DNA of 64,000 bases from Companilactobacillus metriopterae. Lineage in GTDB: Bacteria > Bacillota > Bacilli > Lactobacillales > Lactobacillaceae. This document shows, piece after piece, positions 1 to 6,685 of the stretch (position 1 is its first letter; each line of letters starts with the position of its first letter). The stretch spans positions 620,001 through 684,000 of the forward strand of contig NZ_RSTD01000001.1 of assembly GCF_004117915.1 (NCBI RefSeq), given 5' to 3'. Under the pieces are notes generated by a model. That model was not told where the DNA came from. It saw nothing but the letters and a program-made list of their open reading frames with translations, and made no database searches. The position numbers were made by a program, and so were the translations under genes.

Positions 1-418
1 CTAGTGCACCCCAGTGTTTAACATTAACAACACCTGAAGCTGAAACAATCTTGTCACCTGCATCAGTAGCAGGTTTTGTATCGTCACTGTTTACCCATAG
101 GTTTTGTCCGATTAAGTAGTATGTAACACCATCTACATCTGCTGTTTTTGAGTAGTTATAGTATTGACCAGCAGGCATAAGTTGATCCATTGAACGGAAT
201 CTGTTTAGGCCATAACGATATGAATAGTTCATTGCGCCCCATTCTCTAACCTTGATTGTACCTGAAGCGTCTACAGCGTTTGATGGCATTGATAGGTCAG
301 TTGTAGCTGAAGTTGATGTAGCTACATCAGCAGCTTGAGCTACGTTTTGTGTAGCAGAAACACCCATCAAAATAGTAGAACTTAATAGTAATCCAGTAGC
401 GATATTTCTAGTTTTCAT
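1..418 (-). CDS. Secreted surface protein with repeats, N-terminal part (cut by window start)
   Basis: The reading frame begins at the ATG at 418 and is still open at base 1, so 139 residues are visible and the C-terminus lies outside. It begins with a signal peptide (MKTRNIATG, a hydrophobic LLLSSTILMG core, cleavage probably after AQA near residue 29). The mature part holds one unit (about residues 46-110) with the motifs IKVREWGA, GQYYNYSK, GVTYYLIG and LWVNSDD. A second copy then starts (VVNVKHWGA), so the protein is built of tandem units. Such Tyr/Trp-rich units resemble SLAP or SH3-like wall-binding modules of lactobacilli, but I cannot assign a named family. A strong AGGAGGT ribosome binding site lies at about 428-434 (minus strand). 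Function is inferred only as cell-surface or wall associated. Confidence 0.75.
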   Translation of the reverse strand, partial: MKTRNIATGLLLSSTILMGVSATQNVAQAADVATSTSATTDLSMPSNAVDASGTIKVREWGAMNYSYRYGLNRFRSMDQLMPAGQYYNYSKTADVDGVTYYLIGQNLWVNSDDTKPATDAGDKIVSASGVVNVKHWGAL

Positions 419-532
419 AAATAAAAAACCTCCTATATAGTGAAACTGTTATACTCACAGGATATCATATATTATCTTAAAAAAAAATTACCTTTTTAAA
501 TAAAAATTCTAAAATAATATATTTTTCACAAA

Positions 533-560
533 AAAAAGACATGTTTACACATGTCTTTTT
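533..560 (-). terminator. Terminator of the CAP-domain gene
   Basis: A perfect 12-bp inverted repeat (533-544 with 549-560) with loop TTAC has A-rich/T-rich outer arms and lies 9 bases past the stop of the gene at 569-1729. The arms give a U-tract in both directions. Confidence 0.8.
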
Positions 561-568
561 AAAATTAT

Positions 569-1729
569 CTATTTGATTGTTATATCTGATGCTTTTAACC
601 AAGCGTTTGTACCAACACGGTACATCTTACCAGCATTTGTTTGCATGTTAACTGTAACACGATCGATAACCCATGTAGAACCCTTTTCTACATATCTACC
701 ACTTAGTTTTCCATTATTGTCATATATAGGAACAAAGTTATTTGCTGTTATTGGTTTTTGTGATGATAGGAATGATGCCCATGAAAGAACATCATTTGAT
801 GATACAAATTGATTTTCAGAGATATGGAAGAAATAACTGTTGTTCATTATAGCAATCATATCTGAAGAATACTCATTGTTAGGAGCTAGGACAACATTAT
901 TCAACTTGTTACCATTTCTATCATAGACTGGAATAGAGTTATTAGGTACTGTTACCCCACCCCTTAAGTCTAGATATGTGTAATTAGCAGTTTTTGTGTA
1001 GTCACTACTTGTTTTTGATGAATCAACTAAATCATATTTTGATACATTAGCATAGTCATTTGATCTTGATAGAAAATAATTGTAGTTGTTATTTTGGTTA
1101 ACAGAACTTGAAGCAGCTGCATCATTACCGAATTCTTGTGCAACATAGATAACACCGTTTGAAGTAATTGTTATTCCAATACCTACATAACTAACGTATG
1201 GATTTAACATTGATTTTCTGTGGCCAAAGTCAGGCTTAGGATCATGTGTTTCTAAATAAAATTCTTTAATCATTTTTTGTGAAATTGTAGTAGGATCAGT
1301 CGAATTAATCAAAGAGTATCCCATTAAAGAAATATTCTCGGCAGCATTGTAATTATAAGGAGCCATTTGACTGGCACTCCAACCAATATGATTATCTAGC
1401 TGTCCTTCTGAAGATAAACTATCAGTTCTTTTTTGAGCATATGTGTTTAGTTCAGTTCTAGTTTGTAGTGTAGGTAATCCATTTTGTGAACGTAATCTAT
1501 TAAGTTCTTTCAGGATTGCTTGTTTAGTAGCTTCAATATCAATTGAGCTTGCTGCAGATGATTGTGTAACTGCAACATTTTCATTGTTGGAATTAGTTAC
1601 ATTTTCAGTTTGTACTGTGTTTTGGTTTTCTGTGTTGACATTATCAGCTAAAGCAACAGAAGGAAAACTGGATACTAATATTAGACCAGCAGATATAAGT
1701 ACGATTAGCCTTGATTTTTTAATATTCAT
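569..1729 (-). CDS. Secreted CAP-domain (SCP/PR1-like) protein with two SLAP-like domains
   Basis: This 386-residue exported protein has a signal peptide at residues 1-28 (cleavage after ALA) and a Ser/Thr/Asn-rich spacer at 29-62. A CAP domain at about 66-205 shows NRLRSQNGLP, the GHRKSML motif (169-175) and a VGIGI strand. Two C-terminal repeats (about 262-312 and 327-386) have the pattern PVYDRNG / PIYDNNG, a W or Y strand, and a final F/W-V or W-L. This pattern is typical of SLAP domains that attach proteins non-covalently to the lactobacillar wall. CAP proteins of bacteria are extracellular; their biochemical role is mostly unknown. An AGAGGT ribosome binding site precedes the ATG at 1729. 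It is monocistronic, with its own terminator. The domain calls are from family knowledge; surface attachment is inferred. Confidence 0.85.
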   Translation of the reverse strand: MNIKKSRLIVLISAGLILVSSFPSVALADNVNTENQNTVQTENVTNSNNENVAVTQSSAASSIDIEATKQAILKELNRLRSQNGLPTLQTRTELNTYAQKRTDSLSSEGQLDNHIGWSASQMAPYNYNAAENISLMGYSLINSTDPTTISQKMIKEFYLETHDPKPDFGHRKSMLNPYVSYVGIGITITSNGVIYVAQEFGNDAAASSSVNQNNNYNYFLSRSNDYANVSKYDLVDSSKTSSDYTKTANYTYLDLRGGVTVPNNSIPVYDRNGNKLNNVVLAPNNEYSSDMIAIMNNSYFFHISENQFVSSNDVLSWASFLSSQKPITANNFVPIYDNNGKLSGRYVEKGSTWVIDRVTVNMQTNAGKMYRVGTNAWLKASDITIK

Positions 1730-1807
1730 AAATTAATACCTCTAATATAAAATAATACACCAATTATCACATTAAAATGTAATTAAATAAAGATTGAATT
1801 TTAAAAA

Positions 1808-1858
1808 AACAAAATAAAAAACCCACCAAATAATTATTGATGAGTTTTTTATTTTGTT
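1808..1858 (-). terminator. Terminator of the exported protein gene at 1858-2448
   Basis: A 15-bp A/T-rich inverted repeat (1808-1822 with 1844-1858) overlaps the last base of the stop codon; a few more pairs extend into the loop. It ends in a T-run on the minus strand. Confidence 0.7.
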
Positions 1859-2448
1859 TAGCTAGCAGGAACAACAAAACTACGAGGAATAACAAAATCA
1901 GATTTTCCACCATTTGGGAACATTCCTTGAGTATAACCTCTTAAAGATCCGTAATATCTACCTGGTGTTGCGCCAAATGTTTTACTATATCCAATTGGAC
2001 CATCGGTAGAGTATCGTTTAAATGAGTCAAGATGAGTATTATTCATATACACATCTGTATTAAGAGCATAAGGCTGTGTTGAATAAGGAATATATAAATC
2101 ATATTCAACTAAGTTATGACCAACGTAGTATATTTGGAAGTCACCTATAGCTACACCTACGACAATAGGTGCAGTTGCTCCTTCAGTAACTGCCGGTTGA
2201 CCAGAAGTATTGCCACCTCCACCGTTCATACCATAACCAGCATCCTTAATATCTAAATTAATTTTTCCATCAGATATTAGTATTTTTCCACCAGATGAAA
2301 GCTGCTTTGTTTGGTATTGTACAGAACTAGCATCAAAGCTACTTGAATCAGACACAGTTTCAGCATTTGATCCGGTTAGTGTAGCCTGAGAAATTCCAAG
2401 AAGTCCAATCGTTACAATTAAGCTCCCCAATAAATATTTTTTTAACAT
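1858..2448 (-). CDS. Exported protein of unknown function
   Basis: This 196-residue protein has a clear signal peptide (MLKKYLLGSLIVTIGLLGIS, cleavage possibly near residue 29). I do not recognise the mature domain. It has a Gly-rich stretch (GMNGGGGNTSG, about 74-84) followed by a region rich in Tyr and short beta-like segments (IYYVGHNLVEYDLYIPY, GATPGRYYGSLRGY) and ends in VVPAS. There is no LPXTG anchor, lipobox or SLAP pattern. The short beta-rich C-terminal half could be a small beta-sandwich or bacteriocin-like/wall-binding module, which is speculation. A GGGGG ribosome binding site sits 9 bases before the ATG. It is divergent from the SLAP-like gene at 2569, sharing a 120-bp region, and has its own terminator. 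Confidence 0.7.
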   Translation of the reverse strand: MLKKYLLGSLIVTIGLLGISQATLTGSNAETVSDSSSFDASSVQYQTKQLSSGGKILISDGKINLDIKDAGYGMNGGGGNTSGQPAVTEGATAPIVVGVAIGDFQIYYVGHNLVEYDLYIPYSTQPYALNTDVYMNNTHLDSFKRYSTDGPIGYSKTFGATPGRYYGSLRGYTQGMFPNGGKSDFVIPRSFVVPAS

Positions 2449-2503
2449 AATATTAACCCCCTTTATGTTATATGATGATTATATCATATATAAATTAAAT
2501 GTG

Positions 2504-2553
2504 TTATAATTATTGCATCAAAAAAATATTTATTTTTGATGCAATAATTATAA
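2504..2553. repeat. Perfect 21-bp inverted repeat upstream of the first SLAP-like gene
   Basis: Bases 2504-2524 are the exact reverse complement of 2533-2553, with an 8-base loop (2525-2532). The right arm ends 15 bases before the ATG at 2569 and abuts the ribosome binding site AAAAGGGG. No T-tract follows in either direction, so it is not an intrinsic terminator. The left arm contains TATAAT (2505-2510), so the repeat may overlap a promoter and act as an operator. If transcription starts upstream, it would instead be a 5' UTR stem. Confidence 0.75.
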
Positions 2554-2568
2554 AAGGGGTGTTTTATT

Positions 2569-2940
2569 ATGAATAAAAGAGTTAATTTAATTTTGACTAC
2601 TTTTGTACTTATGTTGGGATTGATAACTAATTTTTCTGTGACAAAAGCAGATAATTTGGTTCAAAGTATTGATACTAGTTCAATAGCAAAATACAATGAT
2701 AACGGAGATATAATTTCTTCAAATATTTTAAATGTTAAAAATGATACCAGCATATATAAAATAATTTCAGGAGAATTTGTTAAAACAACTGAAAGTATCA
2801 AATCAGGAAGTTCTTGGTTAGTTGGTGTAAACGTATTAACAGATGACAACCACACTTATTATCAAATATCTACTAATCAATATGTGATAGCTAGTCCTGA
2901 TGTCTCATATGTATTTTCATTAGGTATATCTTCACTATAA
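2569..2940 (+). CDS. Small secreted SLAP-like single-domain protein, paralogue 1
   Basis: This 123-residue protein has a signal peptide (residues 1-27, ending TKA) and a single domain of about 75 residues: VQSIDTSSIAKYND, then DGEFVKT-like SGEFVKT, GSSWLVG, and YYQISTNQYV. The order (a Tyr-Asn-Gly turn, a GSSW strand, YYQI, NQYV) matches a single SLAP domain. It is closely similar to the next two genes, which share VQSID/VKNVD, GS(S/E)W and YQIS(T/S). There is no anchoring motif other than the domain itself. A stem-loop lies directly upstream and a terminator directly downstream, so it is probably a one-gene transcript. Role is inferred as a wall-bound or released surface protein. Confidence 0.8.
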   Translation: MNKRVNLILTTFVLMLGLITNFSVTKADNLVQSIDTSSIAKYNDNGDIISSNILNVKNDTSIYKIISGEFVKTTESIKSGSSWLVGVNVLTDDNHTYYQISTNQYVIASPDVSYVFSLGISSL

Positions 2941-2960
2941 AAGATCTTACGGTCTTTTTT
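2939..2960 (+). terminator. Terminator of paralogue 1
   Basis: An 8-bp stem (2939-2946 with 2951-2958, one G-T pair) with loop TTAC is followed by a T-run; it overlaps the stop codon. Confidence 0.75.
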
Positions 2961-3000
2961 ATTTTTGCTAACATAATAATGTAATCTAGTATTATGTAGA

Positions 3001-3024
3001 TATATGTGCAATAATGCACATATA
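3001..3024. repeat. Perfect 10-bp inverted repeat upstream of paralogue 2
   Basis: TATATGTGCA (3001-3010) is the exact reverse complement of 3015-3024 around the loop ATAA. It ends 27 bases before the ATG at 3052. It resembles in position, not in sequence, the 21-bp repeat before the first paralogue, and has no T-tract. Confidence 0.6.
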
Positions 3025-3051
3025 CAAATATAAATTCGGGGGAATTTAATT

Positions 3052-3435
3052 ATGAAAAAAATTATTTTTGGTATCATCACAGCTGTATTACTATCATTAG
3101 GTTTATCTGCAACAGGTAATGTTGTCAAAGCTGACAATATGGTTCAGTCAATAGATGCTAGTCATGTGGCTAAATATGATGAAGATGGAAATATTAGAAG
3201 TGCTAACACTTTGGAAATTATGAAGTCAGTAAATGTATATCAATTGAAGAATGGTCAATTTGTAAAAACAGATGCAACTCTAGCTGTTGGGAGTGAATGG
3301 CTTGATGGAGTTCAAGTGACAACTGATGATAGTAAAGTCTTCTATCAAATTTCATCAGACCAATATATTACGGGTGATTTAGGTGATATTGCAGTTGGAT
3401 TTATCGTGTATTTACCTATTGTTGCCAATTCATAA
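3052..3435 (+). CDS. Small secreted SLAP-like single-domain protein, paralogue 2
   Basis: This 127-residue protein has a signal peptide (1-27, ending VKA, then DNMVQSID) and one SLAP-like domain: VAKYDEDGNI, NGQFVKT, GSEWLDG, FYQISSDQYI. The last 20 residues are more hydrophobic (GFIVYLPIVANS) than in the paralogues. A GGGGG ribosome binding site (3038-3042) precedes the start. It lies in direct tandem with the genes at 2569 and 3556, each with a separate terminator, which points to repeated local duplication followed by divergence. Function beyond cell-surface localisation is unknown. Confidence 0.8.
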   Translation: MKKIIFGIITAVLLSLGLSATGNVVKADNMVQSIDASHVAKYDEDGNIRSANTLEIMKSVNVYQLKNGQFVKTDATLAVGSEWLDGVQVTTDDSKVFYQISSDQYITGDLGDIAVGFIVYLPIVANS

Positions 3436-3457
3436 AAGACCGCAAGGTCTTTTTTTA
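3434..3457 (+). terminator. Terminator of paralogue 2
   Basis: A perfect 8-bp stem AAAAGACC/GGTCTTTT (3434-3441, 3446-3453) with the stable loop GCAA is followed by Ts. Confidence 0.85.
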
Positions 3458-3488
3458 TTTCTATAAATTATTATGTGTTCTTAAGATG

Positions 3489-3519
3489 TTAACAAAATAA
3501 ATCTATTTAAATGTATAAT
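3489..3519 (+). promoter_or_regulatory. Probable promoter of paralogue 3
   Basis: TTAACA (3489-3494) and a perfect TATAAT (3514-3519) are separated by 19 bases, slightly long. The ATG follows at 3556. Confidence 0.5.
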
Positions 3520-3555
3520 AGTCCGGTTCAAATCTTATGAATTGGGGTATTTTTT

Positions 3556-3984
3556 ATGAAAAGAACATTTTATTTGGCAAGTGCCATAGTAGTTTTATTT
3601 TCTGCTATGTCTTCTATTGGTAATGAAGTTCAAGCAGCTACTGATAAGGAAACAACTACATCTGAAGTTGTAAAAGATGATGGTAGTAAGGTTAAAAATG
3701 TTGATACTAGTTTGGTAGCACAATACGATAACATGGGGAAATTAGTATCTAAGAATCTTATCACTATTAATAAGCCAGTTTATACATATACTATTGAAGA
3801 CGGTGAAATGGTAGCTACAAAGACAAAATTAGACGTTAATTCTTCTTGGCTTGTTGGAGCTCAAGTAACAACTCAAGATGGGAAAACATTCTATCAAATT
3901 TCAACAAATAGTTATGTACTACAAGATGACAATGTTTCTGTAGTGAAGATGCAAACTGTATTTGCACCTAAAGATACAAAATAA
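3556..3984 (+). CDS. Small secreted SLAP-like single-domain protein, paralogue 3
   Basis: This 142-residue protein has a signal peptide (1-28, ending VQAA), then a short Thr/Asp/Lys-rich linker (ATDKETTTSEVVKDDGSK) that the two paralogues lack. The same domain follows: VDTSLVAQYDNMG, EDGEMVAT, NSSWLVG, FYQISTNSYV. Its promoter and terminator make it a separate unit. The conserved core in all three is W-L-x-G ... Y-Q-I-S, consistent with a SLAP domain. Assignment to the family is by pattern; partner and role are unknown. Confidence 0.8.
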   Translation: MKRTFYLASAIVVLFSAMSSIGNEVQAATDKETTTSEVVKDDGSKVKNVDTSLVAQYDNMGKLVSKNLITINKPVYTYTIEDGEMVATKTKLDVNSSWLVGAQVTTQDGKTFYQISTNSYVLQDDNVSVVKMQTVFAPKDTK

Positions 3985-4010
3985 AAAAAGACACTTCAAA
4001 GTGTCTTTTT
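3985..4010. terminator. Bidirectional terminator between paralogue 3 and degV
   Basis: An 11-bp stem (3985-3995 with 4000-4010) with loop TCAA carries an A-tract on one side and a T-tract on the other. It serves the convergent genes ending at 3984 and 4012. Confidence 0.85.
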
Positions 4011-4011
4011 T

Positions 4012-4875
4012 TTATTTATCAAATTCTTTGATCCAAGCTACTGCCAAAGCGCCTTTACCAAGATGAGTTCCAATTACAGGGCCAAAATATGAACGGTCGA
4101 TCTTAACATCCGGATATACTTCTTTGAGATGTTCAGCCCATTCATTTCCTGCTTGAATATCATCCCCATCAATAACTAGCATACGGAGTTGATAATCAGC
4201 GTTTTTATAAGCATTAGCCAATTTTTCTTCGGCTTTTAACTTTGCCTTTTTGATTGATCTAACTTTGTCATAAGCAACTATCTGATGTGTTTCGTTATCA
4301 AATTCAAGTAGCGGTTTAATTTGTAACATTGTACCAATGACAGCAGAAGTATTGGAAAGTCTACCACCTTTAACCAAATTCTTAAGATCGTTAACTACGA
4401 ATGCTTCACCAGTTGTAGTTTGTAAATCATGAATTCCATCGATAATTTCATCAACTGACTTACCTTTACTTGCTTGCATAGCTGCGTATTCTACTTGATA
4501 ACCCATTAATCTGGTTGTTATTTGTGAGTCAATAACTCTAACATCTGCGTTTTCAATTGTTTGAGCTGCAGTTTTTAGGTTATTAACAAAACCCGAGATT
4601 GTGCTTGCTAAGTGAATGGATATTATAGTATCATATCCTTCTTTGGCAAGGTCATCATATATGTTTATCATTTCTCCCATTGAAGGTTGTGCTGTAGATG
4701 GTAGTTCTGGTGAACTTTGTAATAAATCATAAAATTCGGAAGTATTTATATCAATATCTTCCTTGTATGTTTTACCATCAAAGACTACTTCAACTGGGAC
4801 TATTTTTATATCATATTTCTGCACTAATTCTGCTGGCAAATATGATGTACTATCAGTAACAATAGCGATTTTCAT
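4012..4875 (-). CDS. degV: DegV family fatty-acid-binding protein
   Basis: This 287-residue protein matches the DegV family, cytosolic proteins that bind a fatty acid and, as FakB-type partners, can present it to a fatty-acid kinase. It shows the N-terminal IVTDSTS motif (residues 5-11), the STAQPS loop (60-65, normally T-S-Q-P-S) and the HLASTISG loop (88-95) whose Ser residues contact the ligand carboxylate. Length is typical (about 280). It is monocistronic, divergent from rqcH. Which FakB class it belongs to cannot be decided from the sequence alone; no fakA is in the window. Confidence 0.9.
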   Translation of the reverse strand: MKIAIVTDSTSYLPAELVQKYDIKIVPVEVVFDGKTYKEDIDINTSEFYDLLQSSPELPSTAQPSMGEMINIYDDLAKEGYDTIISIHLASTISGFVNNLKTAAQTIENADVRVIDSQITTRLMGYQVEYAAMQASKGKSVDEIIDGIHDLQTTTGEAFVVNDLKNLVKGGRLSNTSAVIGTMLQIKPLLEFDNETHQIVAYDKVRSIKKAKLKAEEKLANAYKNADYQLRMLVIDGDDIQAGNEWAEHLKEVYPDVKIDRSYFGPVIGTHLGKGALAVAWIKEFDK

Positions 4876-4997
4876 AAATTATCAATTCCTTGTTTGATTA
4901 AAGTATAATGAAAGTATATGTTTTAGATTATAGCACAATAGAATTACTATTTTATCGTAAAGAATAATTAATTTCTCTAAAAGAAAGGTCGAATTAA

Positions 4998-6668
4998 ATG
5001 TCATTTGACGGAATGTTCACCCATTCAATGGTTGATGAACTCAATAAAGAATTGGCTGGTGGTCGTATTAGTAAGATACAACAGCCATTCCCTAATGAAT
5101 TAATTTTAGGTATTAGAAGTAATAGAAAGAGCAAAAATTTGCTGCTATCTGCTCACCCTAGTTATGCAAGAATTCAAATTACTGAGCTACCTTTTGAAAA
5201 TCCAGCAAAACCTTCTACATTCGTAATGTCACTTAGAAAGTACATTACTAGTGCCATTGTTCACGGATTTAAGCAAGTTGATAATGATCGTATTGTTATG
5301 ATTGATCTTAGTGCAAAAAATGAACTTGGGGATGTTCATGAGTACACTATGGTTATAGAAATAATGAGTCGTCATAGTAATATTTTTCTAATCAACAAGG
5401 AAAACAACAAAATAGTGGATCTTATTAAACGAGTATATCCGGAAAACAATAGTTATCGTGGTCTACTACCTAATGATGATTACGTATTGCCACCTTCCCA
5501 AAATAAAGAAAATCCTTTTAAATCAACAATTGGAGATTTCCAAAATATTACTGATAAAAGTGAATTACGTGAAAAATTTGAGGGTCTTGGTGTTGATACG
5601 GCTGATGAGTTTTCGGCTTTGTTATCGAAAGATAAGGATCCCATAGAATTTGTATATCAGTTTAAAAATGGTGTCTCCCCTACTGTTCAGAAATTGAACA
5701 AAAATGGTAAATTATCAGTTTCCGCATTTCCTTTTGAAGAAACAGCCTCTGAATTTGTTAAATATGAATCGTTAAGTCAGGCACTTGATAATTATTATGT
5801 TGATAGTGCGAGAATTGATCGTATTGAGCAACAGACCAAAAGCATAATTAGCCGTTTAAACATTGTTTTAAAGAAGGATAAATCAAAACTAAAGAAGTTA
5901 CATGAGCAACTGGAAAAAACTTCTATAATGGACAAATATAATCTTTATGGTGAACTTCTAACTACATATATGTCTCAAGTTAAGCAAGGCGAGTCAAGTA
6001 TCACCCTACCTAATTATTATGACAATAATTCTGATGTAAAAATAAAGTTGAATCCTGAACTTTCACCTTCTAAAAACGCGCAAAGTTACTACAAGAGATA
6101 TAGAAAATTACAAAACTCTATACCTCATATTGAGGAGCAGACAGAGATAACTCAAAATGAAGTAGATTATCTTGAATCAGTCCTTGCTTCACTTGAATAT
6201 GCTGATGTTCACGACGTTGATGGTATTATTGAAGAATTAATCGAGTCTGGATATGTTAAAAATCGAGGAAAAAACAAGAAGAAAAAGAAGAAGCGTATAG
6301 TTGGTGAACAATTTAAAACAACTAATGGCATAGAATTTGTTGTTGGAAAAAACAATATTGAAAATGATCAGTTAACAATGAAGCTGTCACAAAAAAATCA
6401 TTATTGGCTTCATGTTAAAGACATCCCTGGTTCTCATGTGATTCTAAAATCTAGTGAACCAGATGAACAGTCTATTGTAGAAGCAGCGAGTGTTGCTGCC
6501 TATTACTCTAAGGCAAGAAATTCATCAAAAGTTCCGGTTGATTATCTGCAAGTTAAAAATATTAGAAAACCAAATGGTGCTAAACCTGGTTATGTTATTT
6601 TTGAAGGTCAAACTACTATCTTGGTTGATCCTAGTAGAGAATTAGTGGAAAAATTAAAAGAAGACTAG
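4998..6668 (+). CDS. rqcH: RqcH, NFACT-family ribosome quality control protein
   Basis: This 556-residue protein is in the NFACT (FbpA/YloA/Rqc2) family. RqcH binds the 50S subunit carrying a stalled nascent chain with peptidyl-tRNA and recruits tRNA-Ala to add C-terminal alanine tails that mark the chain for degradation. The NFACT-N domain starts MSFDGMFTHSMV; the Asp97-Arg98 pair (NDRI) needed for tRNA binding in B. subtilis RqcH is kept at the same numbers. Coiled coils follow (about 275-305 and 365-400), then a Lys-rich segment (KNKKKKKKR) and the NFACT-R domain (HYWLHVKDIPGSHVIL). The older name fibronectin-binding protein reflects a secondary adhesion claim. It shares a bidirectional terminator with the operon on its right. 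Confidence 0.93.
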   Translation: MSFDGMFTHSMVDELNKELAGGRISKIQQPFPNELILGIRSNRKSKNLLLSAHPSYARIQITELPFENPAKPSTFVMSLRKYITSAIVHGFKQVDNDRIVMIDLSAKNELGDVHEYTMVIEIMSRHSNIFLINKENNKIVDLIKRVYPENNSYRGLLPNDDYVLPPSQNKENPFKSTIGDFQNITDKSELREKFEGLGVDTADEFSALLSKDKDPIEFVYQFKNGVSPTVQKLNKNGKLSVSAFPFEETASEFVKYESLSQALDNYYVDSARIDRIEQQTKSIISRLNIVLKKDKSKLKKLHEQLEKTSIMDKYNLYGELLTTYMSQVKQGESSITLPNYYDNNSDVKIKLNPELSPSKNAQSYYKRYRKLQNSIPHIEEQTEITQNEVDYLESVLASLEYADVHDVDGIIEELIESGYVKNRGKNKKKKKKRIVGEQFKTTNGIEFVVGKNNIENDQLTMKLSQKNHYWLHVKDIPGSHVILKSSEPDEQSIVEAASVAAYYSKARNSSKVPVDYLQVKNIRKPNGAKPGYVIFEGQTTILVDPSRELVEKLKED

Positions 6669-6685
6669 AATTCTAGTCTTCTTTT
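6656..6685. terminator. Bidirectional terminator between rqcH and the CPSase-like operon
   Basis: A perfect palindrome centred at 6670/6671 (15 bp per arm) has A-rich and T-rich ends. It overlaps the rqcH stop codon and the end of the convergent gene. Confidence 0.85.

Noticed and set aside
2504-2553. The 21-bp inverted repeat as an intrinsic terminator
   Set aside because: No T-run follows on either strand and it lies upstream of, not behind, the genes.
2877-3137. Minus-strand frame across the second SLAP-like gene
   Set aside because: It crosses a terminator and promoter region and has no ribosome binding site or homology.
3001-3955. Tandem SLAP-like genes as a CRISPR-like or DNA-level repeat array
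   Set aside because: Similarity is at protein level and spaced by about 500 bases; there are no short direct repeats.
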